Source: Paenibacillus algicola (GTDB lineage: Bacteria; Bacillota; Bacilli; Paenibacillales; Paenibacillaceae). Taken from it: DNA of 64,000 nucleotides. This document shows positions 1 through 8,443 of the stretch, one piece after another. Position 1 is the stretch's first letter. Every line of letters begins with the position of its first letter. The stretch spans positions 2,670,501 through 2,734,500 of the forward strand of contig NZ_CP040396.1 of the NCBI RefSeq assembly GCF_005577435.1, in the 5' to 3' direction. The notes below the pieces were generated by a model. It saw only the letters and a list, made by a program, of their open reading frames with translations. It was not told the DNA's origin and did not search any database. The position numbers and the translations under genes are program-made.

Positions 1-785
1 TCGGACAGCTGTGTATCAATTCTGGCATCTACACTGCCGAAGGATGACCTAATCACACATCCCAAATCCGTTACAGTGGAGTCCGGCAGCACCTGAAGCT
101 CCGCCTGGGAGTCGACGCTTAATGCAAGCTCCTCCCGGGCGGCGTGAACGAATGCGAACTGGGAGGGAGCCACACAGAGCGAAATCATCCCTTTCTCCTT
201 CTTGCGGGCCAAGTTCTTTCGAATTAGCTTCAGCACGAAATCAGGCTCCAATGTCAATTGGTGATCGACAATCTTCTCGGCGACCGAGCAGCTGAGCTCT
301 ACAAGAAACGGCTCGGCTTCCTGAATCAGCTCTTCCTTGGCTGAATAAGCTTGGCTCAAGACGCCCTGGGCTTCCTGGGCCGCTTGCTGCAGGAGCTCAT
401 TCATCTCCTGCTGAGCCTTGAGCGACCCGGCCTCATAGCCTTGTTGGAAGCCTTCCGCGCGAGCACCCTCCGCAATGCTTTCGTCCTGACTTCGACGCTC
501 TTCCCACCAGACTGCAATTTGCTCCTGCGCCTGGGAAAGCAGCTGCTCCGCAGCCTCTGCAGCCTCCCTGATTTGACGCTCGGCAAACTCCTTTGCATCC
601 TGCAGCATTTCCTGCTTGGCCAATTGAGCCGATTCCAAAGTGTGCTGTACTTCGGGCTGGAGCTCACTTTCAAATACTGCCGTCTCTCTCTCTTCCGGCT
701 CCGTTGAAGCGTACTTCCGGGACAAATCCAGTTCCTTTAGCATATCAATCGGCATGTACTGAGAAGGCTTGATCAAATTAGACAA
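1..785 (-). CDS. fliH: Flagellar assembly protein FliH (partial, C-terminus outside window)
   Basis: FliH binds the export ATPase FliI and delivers it to the flagellar type III export gate at the cytoplasmic membrane. I read the frame from a TTG at 785, giving an N-terminus MSNLIKPSQY, which matches the usual Bacillales FliH start. The site GGAGGAG lies 9 bases upstream. The start lies inside the last codons of fliG (8-base overlap), so the two are probably translationally coupled. The central part is Glu/Gln/Ala-rich and probably coiled coil, as in the family, followed by the conserved VAEKIVDHQL-type segment. The window edge removes the last part. Identification rests on sequence character and on position directly after fliG. 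Confidence 0.88.
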   Translation of the reverse strand, partial: MSNLIKPSQYMPIDMLKELDLSRKYASTEPEERETAVFESELQPEVQHTLESAQLAKQEMLQDAKEFAERQIREAAEAAEQLLSQAQEQIAVWWEERRSQDESIAEGARAEGFQQGYEAGSLKAQQEMNELLQQAAQEAQGVLSQAYSAKEELIQEAEPFLVELSCSVAEKIVDHQLTLEPDFVLKLIRKNLARKKEKGMISLCVAPSQFAFVHAAREELALSVDSQAELQVLPDSTVTDLGCVIRSSFGSVDARIDTQLS

Positions 786-1803
786 TGATGTCATCTCCTC
801 CGCCACGGGCGATGATAATTTCTCCAGCTTCCTCCAGTCTGCGGATCGTGCTTACGATGCGCGTCTGCGCCTCTTCAACGTCACGCAAACGCACAGGACC
901 CATATACTCCATCTCTTCCTTGAACGTTTCCGCCATCCGTTTGGACATATTCCGGAAAATAACATCTCGAACTTCCTCGCTTGCCACCTTCAGTGCCAGC
1001 TGCAGATCCGCATTCTCGATATCGCGGATGATACGCTGAATCGAGCGGTTGTCCACATTGACAATATCCTCAAAGACAAACATCCGTTTCTTGATCTCTT
1101 CCGCCAGCTCCGGATCTTGAATCTCCAGCGCATCGAGAATCGTTCTTTCAGTTCCCCGATCGACTCCATTCAGAATCTGAACGATTGATTCAATACCGCC
1201 GGCACTCGTGTAATCCTGCGTGACGGTTGATGACAGCTTCTGCTCCAGCACCCGCTCGACCTGAGCAATGACCTCGGGCGAGGTGCTATCCATAACCGCA
1301 ACCCGGCGGGCAACCTCTGCCTGCTTGTCCTGCGGCAAAGCCGACAGAATCGAAGCAGCCTGCTCAAACTGGAGGTACGACAGCACCAGAGCAATCGTTT
1401 GAGCATTTTCGTTCTGTATAAAGTTGAGAATTTGGCTCGGGTCTGCTTTTCTCGCAAAATCAAACGGACGGACCTGCAGGGTCGCGGTCAGCCTGTTGAT
1501 AACCTCCCGCGCTTTTTCACTTCCCAAAGCCTTTTCCAGAATTTCTTTGGCGTACGTGATGCCGCCTTGAGAAATATACTCCTGGGCAAGACAGATCTGA
1601 TGAAACTCCGACATAATGAGCTCTTTCTCGCCACCGTCTACCTTGCGCACATTCGCAATTTCCAGAGTAAGCTGTTCGATCTCATCATCTCTCAGATGCT
1701 TGAAGATTTGGGCGGATACCTCCGGCCCGAGTGTAATCAACAGGATGGCAGCCTTTTGCCTGCCGCTTAACATGGGATTTGTAACTCTGGACAATGCTTC
1801 CAC
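778..1803 (-). CDS. fliG: Flagellar motor switch protein FliG
   Basis: FliG forms the rotor switch ring on the MS ring and transmits torque from the stator. The 341-residue length fits the family. The N-terminal LSGRQKAAILLITLG segment and the C-terminal domain with charged torque helices (EEIKKRMFVFEDI, then the DIENADL region) are visible. Two starts are possible. GTG at 1803 lies 3 bases after the fliF stop. TTG at 1794 has AGGAG 8 bases upstream and would give a protein starting at SRVTNP. The gene sits between fliF and fliH in the standard operon order. Confidence 0.97.
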   Translation of the reverse strand: MEALSRVTNPMLSGRQKAAILLITLGPEVSAQIFKHLRDDEIEQLTLEIANVRKVDGGEKELIMSEFHQICLAQEYISQGGITYAKEILEKALGSEKAREVINRLTATLQVRPFDFARKADPSQILNFIQNENAQTIALVLSYLQFEQAASILSALPQDKQAEVARRVAVMDSTSPEVIAQVERVLEQKLSSTVTQDYTSAGGIESIVQILNGVDRGTERTILDALEIQDPELAEEIKKRMFVFEDIVNVDNRSIQRIIRDIENADLQLALKVASEEVRDVIFRNMSKRMAETFKEEMEYMGPVRLRDVEEAQTRIVSTIRRLEEAGEIIIARGGGDDIIV

Positions 1804-1805
1804 TC

Positions 1806-3380
1806 CTATTCCTCAGCAAGCCACGTGCGAAGTAAATTGACGAATTCGTCCGGCTTCTTTTTCGCCAGGGTTTCCAGCTGCTTGCGAACCTGGCTGTCGT
1901 TCGTGACGCTTTCCAGATTAATGGAAGGCAATTCGGTAATCGGAGGTAGCTCCAGCTCCTCTTCTTCGTCCTGCGCTCTTCGTCTTCGAACCATAAAGAT
2001 AATCCCTCCGGCCAGCAAAGCGGCTGCCGCCAGGGCTGCTCCCCAAATGATCGGATTCGATAGAAGAGAATCAGATTCTTCAGCCAAGCTGTTATCTGTA
2101 ACCTGCGACACGACCGAAACTTTTTTAGCCAAATCAGCATCTGTATATGCAAGGCTCGACTCCGCTAACGAGGCTCTGACGATATTGATCAATATGTTCT
2201 CAATCGCCCCGCGTGTAGCTTCATCCAAATTTTCCTCGCCGCCGGGTGGTTCAACAGAGACATTAATGGTTAAATCTTTTACAGAATAAGGACTGGAGAT
2301 CACGTCTCTTGTAATTCGGTTAACATCATAATTGATAGTGCTTGAGCTTTCTTCCGAGTTACTCTCGCCGCTTGAAGAATCACTGGGATATCCTGAAATT
2401 TCTTCCTCGCCTACCCCTGCAACACCGCCTGTAGGATTGCTAGTACCGGAATAATTTTTCTGGATTTCCTGCACACTGATCTCGATTCCCTTCATTTCTT
2501 CTTCATTGACCGGCGTAACTAAATTTTCCTTGCTTTGAATCTGATCAAAGTTCAGTGTGGACATGACGAGCACGTTGACCTTATTCGGACCCATGTACTG
2601 GGATAGAAATTGCTGCACATTCTGGCGTACATTGTTCTCAAACTGCTTCTGCAGTGCGAAGTTTTCTTCGACTTTGCCAATCAAACCACCTTGACCGCCT
2701 TTGGCAGTAGCGAGCAGCTCTACTTCATCATTTGTAATTGTGATGTTCTCAACCGGTAAATTCGGCACTGAGGTTCTGACGAGATTATAATAGCTGTCAA
2801 TCATTTCCTGGCTTGGACGGTAGCCCGGCTTGAACTTCATGACCACAGAAGCCGTTGCTTTCTCACGGTCGGCTTGAGATGCAAAGAGACTCTCTTTCGG
2901 AAGATTCAATAGGACTGTGGCGTCATGTACTCCGCTCATCTTCCTGAGCATGCGCTCTATTTCGCCATTTAGAGCATTTACATATTTCACTTCGAACTCA
3001 TTATCCGTCATCCCAATTGCGGAAGAGTTCTGTTCGAACGTTTCTAGTCCAATCGTCCCGTTCTGTACGAGACCTTGAGAGCCTACATCAATCTGAACGC
3101 GAGTTGCATCCTTGCTTGGAACGGAGAGCGTTGTGCCGTCAGGTCCCAGCTGATAAGGAATGCTTTGCGAATCCAGATGACTCATAATTCCGGCTGCATC
3201 TGCAGCATCCAGGTCTCGGAAGGCAACTTCATATTCCGTCTTCGAGAACCTTATGGTTAATGCGACAATCGCAATTATGATAAAAACGATCGTCGATACA
3301 AGCATGATTTTTTGCTTGCTGCTAAATTGATTCCAATAACCGGAAGCTTTCTCCCGGTACTGGGTTAATCGCTCATTCAC
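1806..3380 (-). CDS. fliF: Flagellar MS-ring protein FliF
   Basis: FliF builds the membrane/supramembrane ring that is the base for rotor and export apparatus. The protein is 524 residues. A transmembrane helix lies near residues 24-45 (MLVSTIVFIIIAIVALTI), followed by the ring-building YscJ-type domain with the conserved EYEVAFRDLD region. A Ser/Glu-rich linker lies around residues 330-350. A second transmembrane helix near 445-465 is followed by an RRRRAQ stop-transfer patch. The C-terminal cytoplasmic tail (VNLLRTWLAEE) is the FliG-binding segment in this family. It ends 3 bases before fliG. Confidence 0.97.
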   Translation of the reverse strand: MNERLTQYREKASGYWNQFSSKQKIMLVSTIVFIIIAIVALTIRFSKTEYEVAFRDLDAADAAGIMSHLDSQSIPYQLGPDGTTLSVPSKDATRVQIDVGSQGLVQNGTIGLETFEQNSSAIGMTDNEFEVKYVNALNGEIERMLRKMSGVHDATVLLNLPKESLFASQADREKATASVVMKFKPGYRPSQEMIDSYYNLVRTSVPNLPVENITITNDEVELLATAKGGQGGLIGKVEENFALQKQFENNVRQNVQQFLSQYMGPNKVNVLVMSTLNFDQIQSKENLVTPVNEEEMKGIEISVQEIQKNYSGTSNPTGGVAGVGEEEISGYPSDSSSGESNSEESSSTINYDVNRITRDVISSPYSVKDLTINVSVEPPGGEENLDEATRGAIENILINIVRASLAESSLAYTDADLAKKVSVVSQVTDNSLAEESDSLLSNPIIWGAALAAAALLAGGIIFMVRRRRAQDEEEELELPPITELPSINLESVTNDSQVRKQLETLAKKKPDEFVNLLRTWLAEE

Positions 3381-3411
3381 ATTGTCACCTCATCACAGTC
3401 ATTGCTGTAGC

Positions 3412-3717
3412 TTACATTTGCGTACGCATAATCTCCTGATAGGCCTCTACTACTTTGTTTCGGACCTGAGTGGTGAGCTGTACGCTCAGCAAAGCCTGTT
3501 GAGCAGAAATCATCGTCTGATCCACGCTCACCTGCCCGGTGATCATCTTGTCACTCATGAGGCTTGCACTTTTCTCCTGGGCGGACACGGACTGAATCGC
3601 TTCCTGCAAATATGCACCAAACTGCTGAATGGAATCCGAAGGTGTAGCTGCGGGCTTGGCCAAGGTTGATGCCTGCAGAGGCAAGCTCCCGGGATTGAAC
3701 ATAGTATTCTGGATCAA
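3412..3717 (-). CDS. fliE: Flagellar hook-basal body protein FliE
   Basis: FliE joins the MS ring to the proximal rod. The 101-residue protein ends with the conserved segment QVRNKVVEAYQEIMRTQM and has the VSVDQTMISAQQALLSVQL helix typical of FliE. It lies between flgC and fliF in the usual flgB-flgC-fliE-fliF order, 31 bases upstream of fliF. Confidence 0.95.
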   Translation of the reverse strand: MIQNTMFNPGSLPLQASTLAKPAATPSDSIQQFGAYLQEAIQSVSAQEKSASLMSDKMITGQVSVDQTMISAQQALLSVQLTTQVRNKVVEAYQEIMRTQM

Positions 3718-3753
3718 AATGGTTCCTCCTGTCGCATGTTATGTAACAAAATC

Positions 3754-4206
3754 TTATCTTCCAATTTCCAGCGCCTTCATCACCATGGCTTTTGTCGCAT
3801 TCAATGCTGTTACATTGGCCTCATAGGATCGGCTTGCAGAAATCAGGTCAACCATCTCTTTAGTAATATCCACGTTAGGCATAAAGACATAGCCCTCCGC
3901 ATTGGCATCGGGATGTTCCGGATTGTATACGGGCTTAAGCGGGGCTTGATCCTCGCGGATCTGACTGATCTTCACCCCTTGCACCGGCTGGTTGCTGCCA
4001 TTCATCTTGGCCTGAAGCATGGCATCAAAGCTCTGCTTCATCGGCTCCATAACGACGGTTTTGCGGCGGTATGGCACGGACACACCATTCTCCACCTTGG
4101 CCCGGGTTGTTTCTGCATTAGCAATGTTCGAGGAGATGACATCCATCCGGAACCGCTGGGCCGTCAAGGCCGAAGCGCTGATGTTAAAGCTTCCTGTGAA
4201 GTTCAA
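3754..4206 (-). CDS. flgC: Flagellar basal-body rod protein FlgC
   Basis: FlgC is a proximal rod subunit exported by the flagellar type III system. The N-terminal rod motif FRMDVISSNIANAETT and the C-terminal ISASRSYEANVTALNATK helix are the two conserved ends that form the coiled D0 domain. The 150-residue length fits the family. The start lies only 5 bases after the flgB stop. Confidence 0.97.
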   Translation of the reverse strand: MNFTGSFNISASALTAQRFRMDVISSNIANAETTRAKVENGVSVPYRRKTVVMEPMKQSFDAMLQAKMNGSNQPVQGVKISQIREDQAPLKPVYNPEHPDANAEGYVFMPNVDITKEMVDLISASRSYEANVTALNATKAMVMKALEIGR

Positions 4207-4211
4207 ATGAC

Positions 4212-4619
4212 CTATCTCCCTTCTACTGCTGCACGCATTAATCGAATTTGGTCGTTTACTGCCTGTACATAAGAGTTATATCTAAGCTGATTTTCGGCCA
4301 ATAAAGACATTTCCCGATCAATATCGACATTATTGCCATTATTGTTCATTGCACTGGATTGATCCATTTGAAGGGTAGAGCTCGGGAGCTTGCTGCTTGG
4401 GCCGATCACAAAATGACGCGGATCGGTTCTTTTACCTGTCAGACTTGTTTTCATTCCGCTCATTTCCATTTTCAAAATACTCTCGAACGCTACCTCGGAA
4501 CGCTTGAAATGAGGCGTGTCCACATTCGCGATATTGTTGGTAATAACCACATTTCTAGCGTTTGCTGCGTCCAAACCACCCTGCAGCCGTTGAAAGCTGC
4601 TGCTCCCTAACAAGTTCAC
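4212..4619 (-). CDS. flgB: Flagellar basal-body rod protein FlgB
   Basis: FlgB is a proximal rod subunit. It contains the conserved ANARNVVITNNIANVDTP segment and the C-terminal SLLAENQLRYNSYVQAV helix. I place the start at the GTG at 4619 (MNLLGSSSFQRLQ), giving 135 residues, because AGAGAGG lies 9 bases upstream. The open frame extends to an ATG at 4664, and another ATG at 4628 touches the ribosome site; both are less likely. It is the first gene of the flagellar operon in this window. Confidence 0.93.
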   Translation of the reverse strand: MNLLGSSSFQRLQGGLDAANARNVVITNNIANVDTPHFKRSEVAFESILKMEMSGMKTSLTGKRTDPRHFVIGPSSKLPSSTLQMDQSSAMNNNGNNVDIDREMSLLAENQLRYNSYVQAVNDQIRLMRAAVEGR

Positions 4620-4684
4620 CAGACCCATCCTCTCTTCATAGTCATTGCACAACCAATTCAACATCTTTACCTAAAATCCTCTTT

Positions 4685-4716
4685 ATTCGACAAAAAAAAT
4701 AATTCACTCGTGTCAA
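4685..4716 (-). promoter_or_regulatory. Possible promoter of the flagellar operon
   Basis: A perfect TTGACA (4716-4711, minus strand) lies about 95 bases upstream of the flgB start, downstream of the hslU terminator. The -10 is poor: TCGAAT at a 20-base spacing is the nearest match. No SigD-type element is obvious. The preceding terminator implies that some promoter must be here. Confidence 0.3.
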
Positions 4717-4793
4717 CCTGGGACTTTAGTTGAAAAAGACAACATGCTGTCACCTAAACTAAGTTTCTTAAACATTGGAACTTTTTACAATAA

Positions 4794-4829
4794 GAAAAAA
4801 GCCCTATCTTTTACCACAAAGAAGGGCTT
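4794..4829 (-). terminator. Rho-independent terminator after hslU
   Basis: On the minus strand AAGCCCT pairs with AGGGCTT across a loop of 17 bases and is followed by a run of T. It separates the hslVU transcript and the adjacent gene remnant from the flagellar operon. Confidence 0.75.
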
Positions 4830-4850
4830 AGGATTCATTTTCGCGCTTAT

Positions 4851-5025
4851 TTATCCTAAATTATTGAAATTTATGTTAGAATCTGAGTATTTCTGACCTT
4901 GATCAGGTTCGTCAAATTTCCAATTTACTACATGACCCGCGACATAGTACTGGCTAAATGACATACTCGAAAGTACGTTTATGTTCTAAATTTCCTGGGT
5001 CAAATGGCGCTGTTAAAGATGCATC
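4851..5025 (-). pseudogene. Frameshifted C-terminal remnant of an unidentified gene
   Basis: Directly after the hslU stop the minus strand reads protein-like sequence with no start: [21 protein letters not shown]. It then needs a one-base shift to continue as SFSQYYVAGHVVNWKFDEPD and on to a stop (TAA at 4853-4851), ending SNINFNNLG. The two parts together are about 58 codons. I do not recognise the family. Composition is AT-richer than the flanking core genes. It sits where Bacillus carries codY, between hslU and flgB. Confidence 0.5.
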
Positions 5026-6431
5026 TACAGGATATATTGACTTAAATCCCGATCCTGAGCAATCTCGCCCAGCTTCTCGCGAACATATTGCGGCGTAATA
5101 ACCATGGAATCCAGTGTAAGCTCGGGGGCTTCAAAGGACAGGTCCTCCAGCAGCTTCTCCAGGATCGTGTGTAGTCGTCTTGCTCCGATATTTTCCGTAT
5201 TCTGATTGACGGAGGCAGCAATCTGCGCAATTTCCCGAATAGCTTCATCTGAGAATTGTACCGTAATATCCTCCGTCTGGAGCAGGCTTGTGTATTGCTT
5301 AGTCAAAGCATTTTGCGGCTCGGTCAATATGGACACAAAATCATCCAGAGTAAGGCTGCTCAGCTCTACCCGGATCGGGAAGCGTCCCTGCAGCTCCGGA
5401 ATGAGATCTGAAGGCTTAGCAATGTGAAATGCACCTGCAGCGATGAAGAGGATGAAATCGGTCTTCACAGGTCCGTATTTAGTCATCACGGTAGAGCCTT
5501 CTACGATCGGGAGAATATCTCGCTGTACCCCTTCTCTAGACACATCTGGCCCTGAAGCACGCCCCTGACTGGCAACCTTATCAATCTCATCAATAAAAAT
5601 GATGCCGGACTGCTCCGCCCTTCTCACCGATTCCTGGATCACATCATCCATATCGATCAGCTTGGCAGCTTCCTCCTGAATCAGCACCTTGCGGGCATCC
5701 TTGATTGGAAGCTTTCGCTTTTTGGTGCGTTTAGGCATCAGGTTTCCAAACATTTCCTGCATGTTCATACCCATTTGATCGTTCCCTTGACCGGCAAACA
5801 TACCAAACATCGGAGGTGTCTGATCCTCCACATCCACATCAATGAGATCCTCTTCCAGCTTCCCGGATAATAAATTGAAGCGAACCTGACGACGTTTCTC
5901 CTTTATACTGCTGTCATTTTCACTCTTGTTCTCCGGCTCTTCGTTTTCTTGGCCCTGACTGCCGCCAAACAGCATTTCAAACGGATTCTTTTGCGTTTTC
6001 TGACCCTTGGAGGACGGCACCAAAATGTGGACAATCCGCTCATTCGCCATCTCTTCCGCTTTATCCTTCACCTTCTCAGTCCGCTCTGCCTTGACCATTC
6101 GAATAGCGGTTTCGACGAGATCCCGGACCATAGATTCCACATCACGACCGACATAGCCCACCTCAGTAAATTTGGTCGCTTCCACCTTCACGAACGGCGC
6201 GTGCACCAGCTTAGCCAGGCGCCTAGCAATCTCGGTCTTACCGACACCGGTCGGTCCCATCATGAGAATATTCTTAGGCACGATCTCCTCGCGCTCGGCT
6301 TCACTGAGCCGGCTGCGCCGATAGCGGTTGCGGAGTGCTACAGCCACGGATTTTTTGGCCTGCTTCTGACCGACGATATACTTATCCAGCTCGGCTACAA
6401 TTTGTCTAGGCGTCATCGATTCGTTATTCAT
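5025..6431 (-). CDS. hslU: ATP-dependent protease ATPase subunit HslU (ClpY)
   Basis: HslU is the AAA+ unfoldase ring that feeds substrates into the HslV peptidase in the cytoplasm. It has Walker [16 protein letters not shown], the HslU-specific [19 protein letters not shown] segment, Walker [12 protein letters not shown] and the C-terminal tail YIL that docks into HslV. The start is set at ATG 6431 ([10 protein letters not shown]) because GGAGGAATGAG precedes it. That gives 468 residues. hslV lies immediately upstream, 47 bases away. Confidence 0.97.
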   Translation of the reverse strand: MNNESMTPRQIVAELDKYIVGQKQAKKSVAVALRNRYRRSRLSEAEREEIVPKNILMMGPTGVGKTEIARRLAKLVHAPFVKVEATKFTEVGYVGRDVESMVRDLVETAIRMVKAERTEKVKDKAEEMANERIVHILVPSSKGQKTQKNPFEMLFGGSQGQENEEPENKSENDSSIKEKRRQVRFNLLSGKLEEDLIDVDVEDQTPPMFGMFAGQGNDQMGMNMQEMFGNLMPKRTKKRKLPIKDARKVLIQEEAAKLIDMDDVIQESVRRAEQSGIIFIDEIDKVASQGRASGPDVSREGVQRDILPIVEGSTVMTKYGPVKTDFILFIAAGAFHIAKPSDLIPELQGRFPIRVELSSLTLDDFVSILTEPQNALTKQYTSLLQTEDITVQFSDEAIREIAQIAASVNQNTENIGARRLHTILEKLLEDLSFEAPELTLDSMVITPQYVREKLGEIAQDRDLSQYIL

Positions 6432-6478
6432 CTCATTCCTCCACCCTGCATGTCGCAGCAATCGTTACTGAGCGATAT

Positions 6479-7021
6479 CTACACTTCTTCTACGATGATA
6501 TTACTATTCGTATATACACATACCTCAGACGCAATCAACAGCGCCTCTTTGGCAATGTCTGCGGCTTCCAGATGAACAGCGTGGCGCTTCAGTGCTCTGC
6601 CTGCGGACAAGGCAAAATTTCCGCCAGAACCGATCGCCAGCACCTCATCATCCGGCTCGATGATCTCGCCGCCGCCCGAGATCAGGAGCATCCCGCTCTG
6701 ATCCATCACAATCATCAAGGCCTCCAGCTTGTGCAGGATCCGGTCCTGACGCCACTCTCTGGCCAATTCTACGGCAGCCCGCTGCAAATTTCCCTGGTAC
6801 TCCTCCAGCTTTCCTTCAAACTTCTCAAACAGCGTGATAGCATCGGCCACAGAACCGGCAAAACCGGCGACAACTTGTCCCCGGTATAAACGGCGTACTT
6901 TTTTGGCGGTCTGCTTCATCACAACATTTTGTCCAAATGTCACCTGACCATCTCCGGCGATCGCCGATTTGCCATTATGGCGAACCGCACAGATGGTCGT
7001 CGCATGAAAACTCATTTCCAT
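6479..7021 (-). CDS. hslV: ATP-dependent protease peptidase subunit HslV (ClpQ)
   Basis: HslV is the proteasome-like peptidase partner of HslU. The core reads [20 protein letters not shown] and [18 protein letters not shown], with [15 protein letters not shown] near the C-terminus. Bacillus ClpQ has a short extension before the TT and is reported to use an N-terminal serine. Here the second ATG (7015) would give M-S-F-H-A-T-T, exposing Ser after Met removal, whereas the first ATG (7021) has the better-spaced ribosome site. Confidence 0.96.
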   Translation of the reverse strand: MEMSFHATTICAVRHNGKSAIAGDGQVTFGQNVVMKQTAKKVRRLYRGQVVAGFAGSVADAITLFEKFEGKLEEYQGNLQRAAVELAREWRQDRILHKLEALMIVMDQSGMLLISGGGEIIEPDDEVLAIGSGGNFALSAGRALKRHAVHLEAADIAKEALLIASEVCVYTNSNIIVEEV

Positions 7022-7089
7022 GGTATAACCGCCTCCTCACATACTTCAATCGAGTGGATGAAATTTGCTGTCAGGTTGTCACTACCGGA

Positions 7090-8418
7090 TTAAGATCGAC
7101 GGAGCTCGTGTGTATGAATAAATTCATTCAGCTTCTCAATAGCCCGGTTCGCCAACGCTTCATTCTTCTCTTTCTTGTTGCGAATTCGCTTGGGCAGAAC
7201 CGGCAGCAAACCGAAGTTCGCGTTCATCGGCTGGAAATGCTCCGGGTCGGCATTCGTTATATACTGAGCCATACTGCCGATGGCGGCTTCCTCAGGAAAT
7301 ACAATCCCCTCTTTGCCAAGCGCTGCTCTTGCAGCATTAATTCCTGCAATCAGCCCGGATGCCGCAGATTCCACATAGCCCTCGACACCAGTCATCTGCC
7401 CGGCCAAATATAAGTTCGGACGCCCCTTTACCTGATAAGTCGGTTCTAGCAGCTTCGGCGAATTCACGAATGTATTGCGGTGCATAACGCCATATCGGAC
7501 GATCTCCGCATTCTCAAGTCCAGGAATCAGCGAGAATACCCGCTTCTGTTCGCCCCACTTTAAGTGAGTCTGAAACCCGACGAGATTGTAGAGCGTACCT
7601 GCAGCATTATCCTGACGGAGCTGGACTACAGCGTGAGGCAAAGTACCGGTATGCGGATTAGGAAGGCCTACCGGCTTCATAGGGCCGAATAACGCCGTCT
7701 GCTTGCCACGCTTCATCATGACCTCAATGGGCATACAGCCCTCGAAATAGATTTCTTTCTCAAACTCTTTCAGCTCGGCAACCTCAGCCGAGATCAGCGC
7801 TTCATAAAAGCGATCAAACTCCTCTTCGGTCATAGGACAATTCAGATAGGCCGCTTCACCCTTGTCATATCGGGAGGCGAGATACACCTTGCTCATATCA
7901 ATGGAATCTTTTTCGATGATCGGTGCTGCGGCATCATAAAAGTAAAAGTAATCTTCGCCCATCAGCTCCCGAATTTGCTGGGACAGCGCAGGAGAGGTCA
8001 GCGGACCTGTAGCAATGACGACAATCCCTTCTTCAGGTATATGCTGGAGCTCTTCATTTACGACTTCAATCAGCGGATGCTGATGCAGCGTCTCTGTAAT
8101 TTCACCGGAGAAGCCGTCACGGTCCACAGCCAGCGCTCCACCGGCCGGAACGGCATTGCGGTCTGCCGACCCAATCACGAGGGAATTCAGCATGCGCATT
8201 TCTTCCTTCAGTACCCCAACAGCATTACTCATGCCATTCGCACGCAGCGAGTTGCTGCATACCAGCTCCGCAAATTGATCGGTATGATGTGCCGGCGTTT
8301 TGACGACCGGACGCATTTCATATAATGTAACCGGAACCCCGCGGCTAGCCAGCTGCCAGGCCGCCTCGCTTCCCGCAAGTCCTGCTCCAATCACGGTAAC
8401 TCTTTGTATATCCTTCAC
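7090..8418 (-). CDS. trmFO: Methylenetetrahydrofolate-tRNA-(uracil-5-)-methyltransferase TrmFO
   Basis: TrmFO makes m5U54 in the tRNA T-loop using methylene-THF and FADH2. The 442-residue protein has the N-terminal FAD dinucleotide motif [13 protein letters not shown], the [11 protein letters not shown] cysteine segment, the second conserved cysteine in [10 protein letters not shown], and the C-terminal [16 protein letters not shown] motif. The start is GTG. It lies between topA and hslV. In Bacillus the recombinase gene codV (xerC) separates trmFO from hslV; here only 68 bases do. Confidence 0.97.
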   Translation of the reverse strand: MKDIQRVTVIGAGLAGSEAAWQLASRGVPVTLYEMRPVVKTPAHHTDQFAELVCSNSLRANGMSNAVGVLKEEMRMLNSLVIGSADRNAVPAGGALAVDRDGFSGEITETLHQHPLIEVVNEELQHIPEEGIVVIATGPLTSPALSQQIRELMGEDYFYFYDAAAPIIEKDSIDMSKVYLASRYDKGEAAYLNCPMTEEEFDRFYEALISAEVAELKEFEKEIYFEGCMPIEVMMKRGKQTALFGPMKPVGLPNPHTGTLPHAVVQLRQDNAAGTLYNLVGFQTHLKWGEQKRVFSLIPGLENAEIVRYGVMHRNTFVNSPKLLEPTYQVKGRPNLYLAGQMTGVEGYVESAASGLIAGINAARAALGKEGIVFPEEAAIGSMAQYITNADPEHFQPMNANFGLLPVLPKRIRNKKEKNEALANRAIEKLNEFIHTHELRRS

Positions 8419-8443
8419 GTTTGCCTTTACCCCCTGTTATGCC

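Noticed and set aside
4685..4790. SigD-type flagellar promoter upstream of flgB
   Set aside because: No TAAA with a correctly spaced GCCGATAT-like -10 found.
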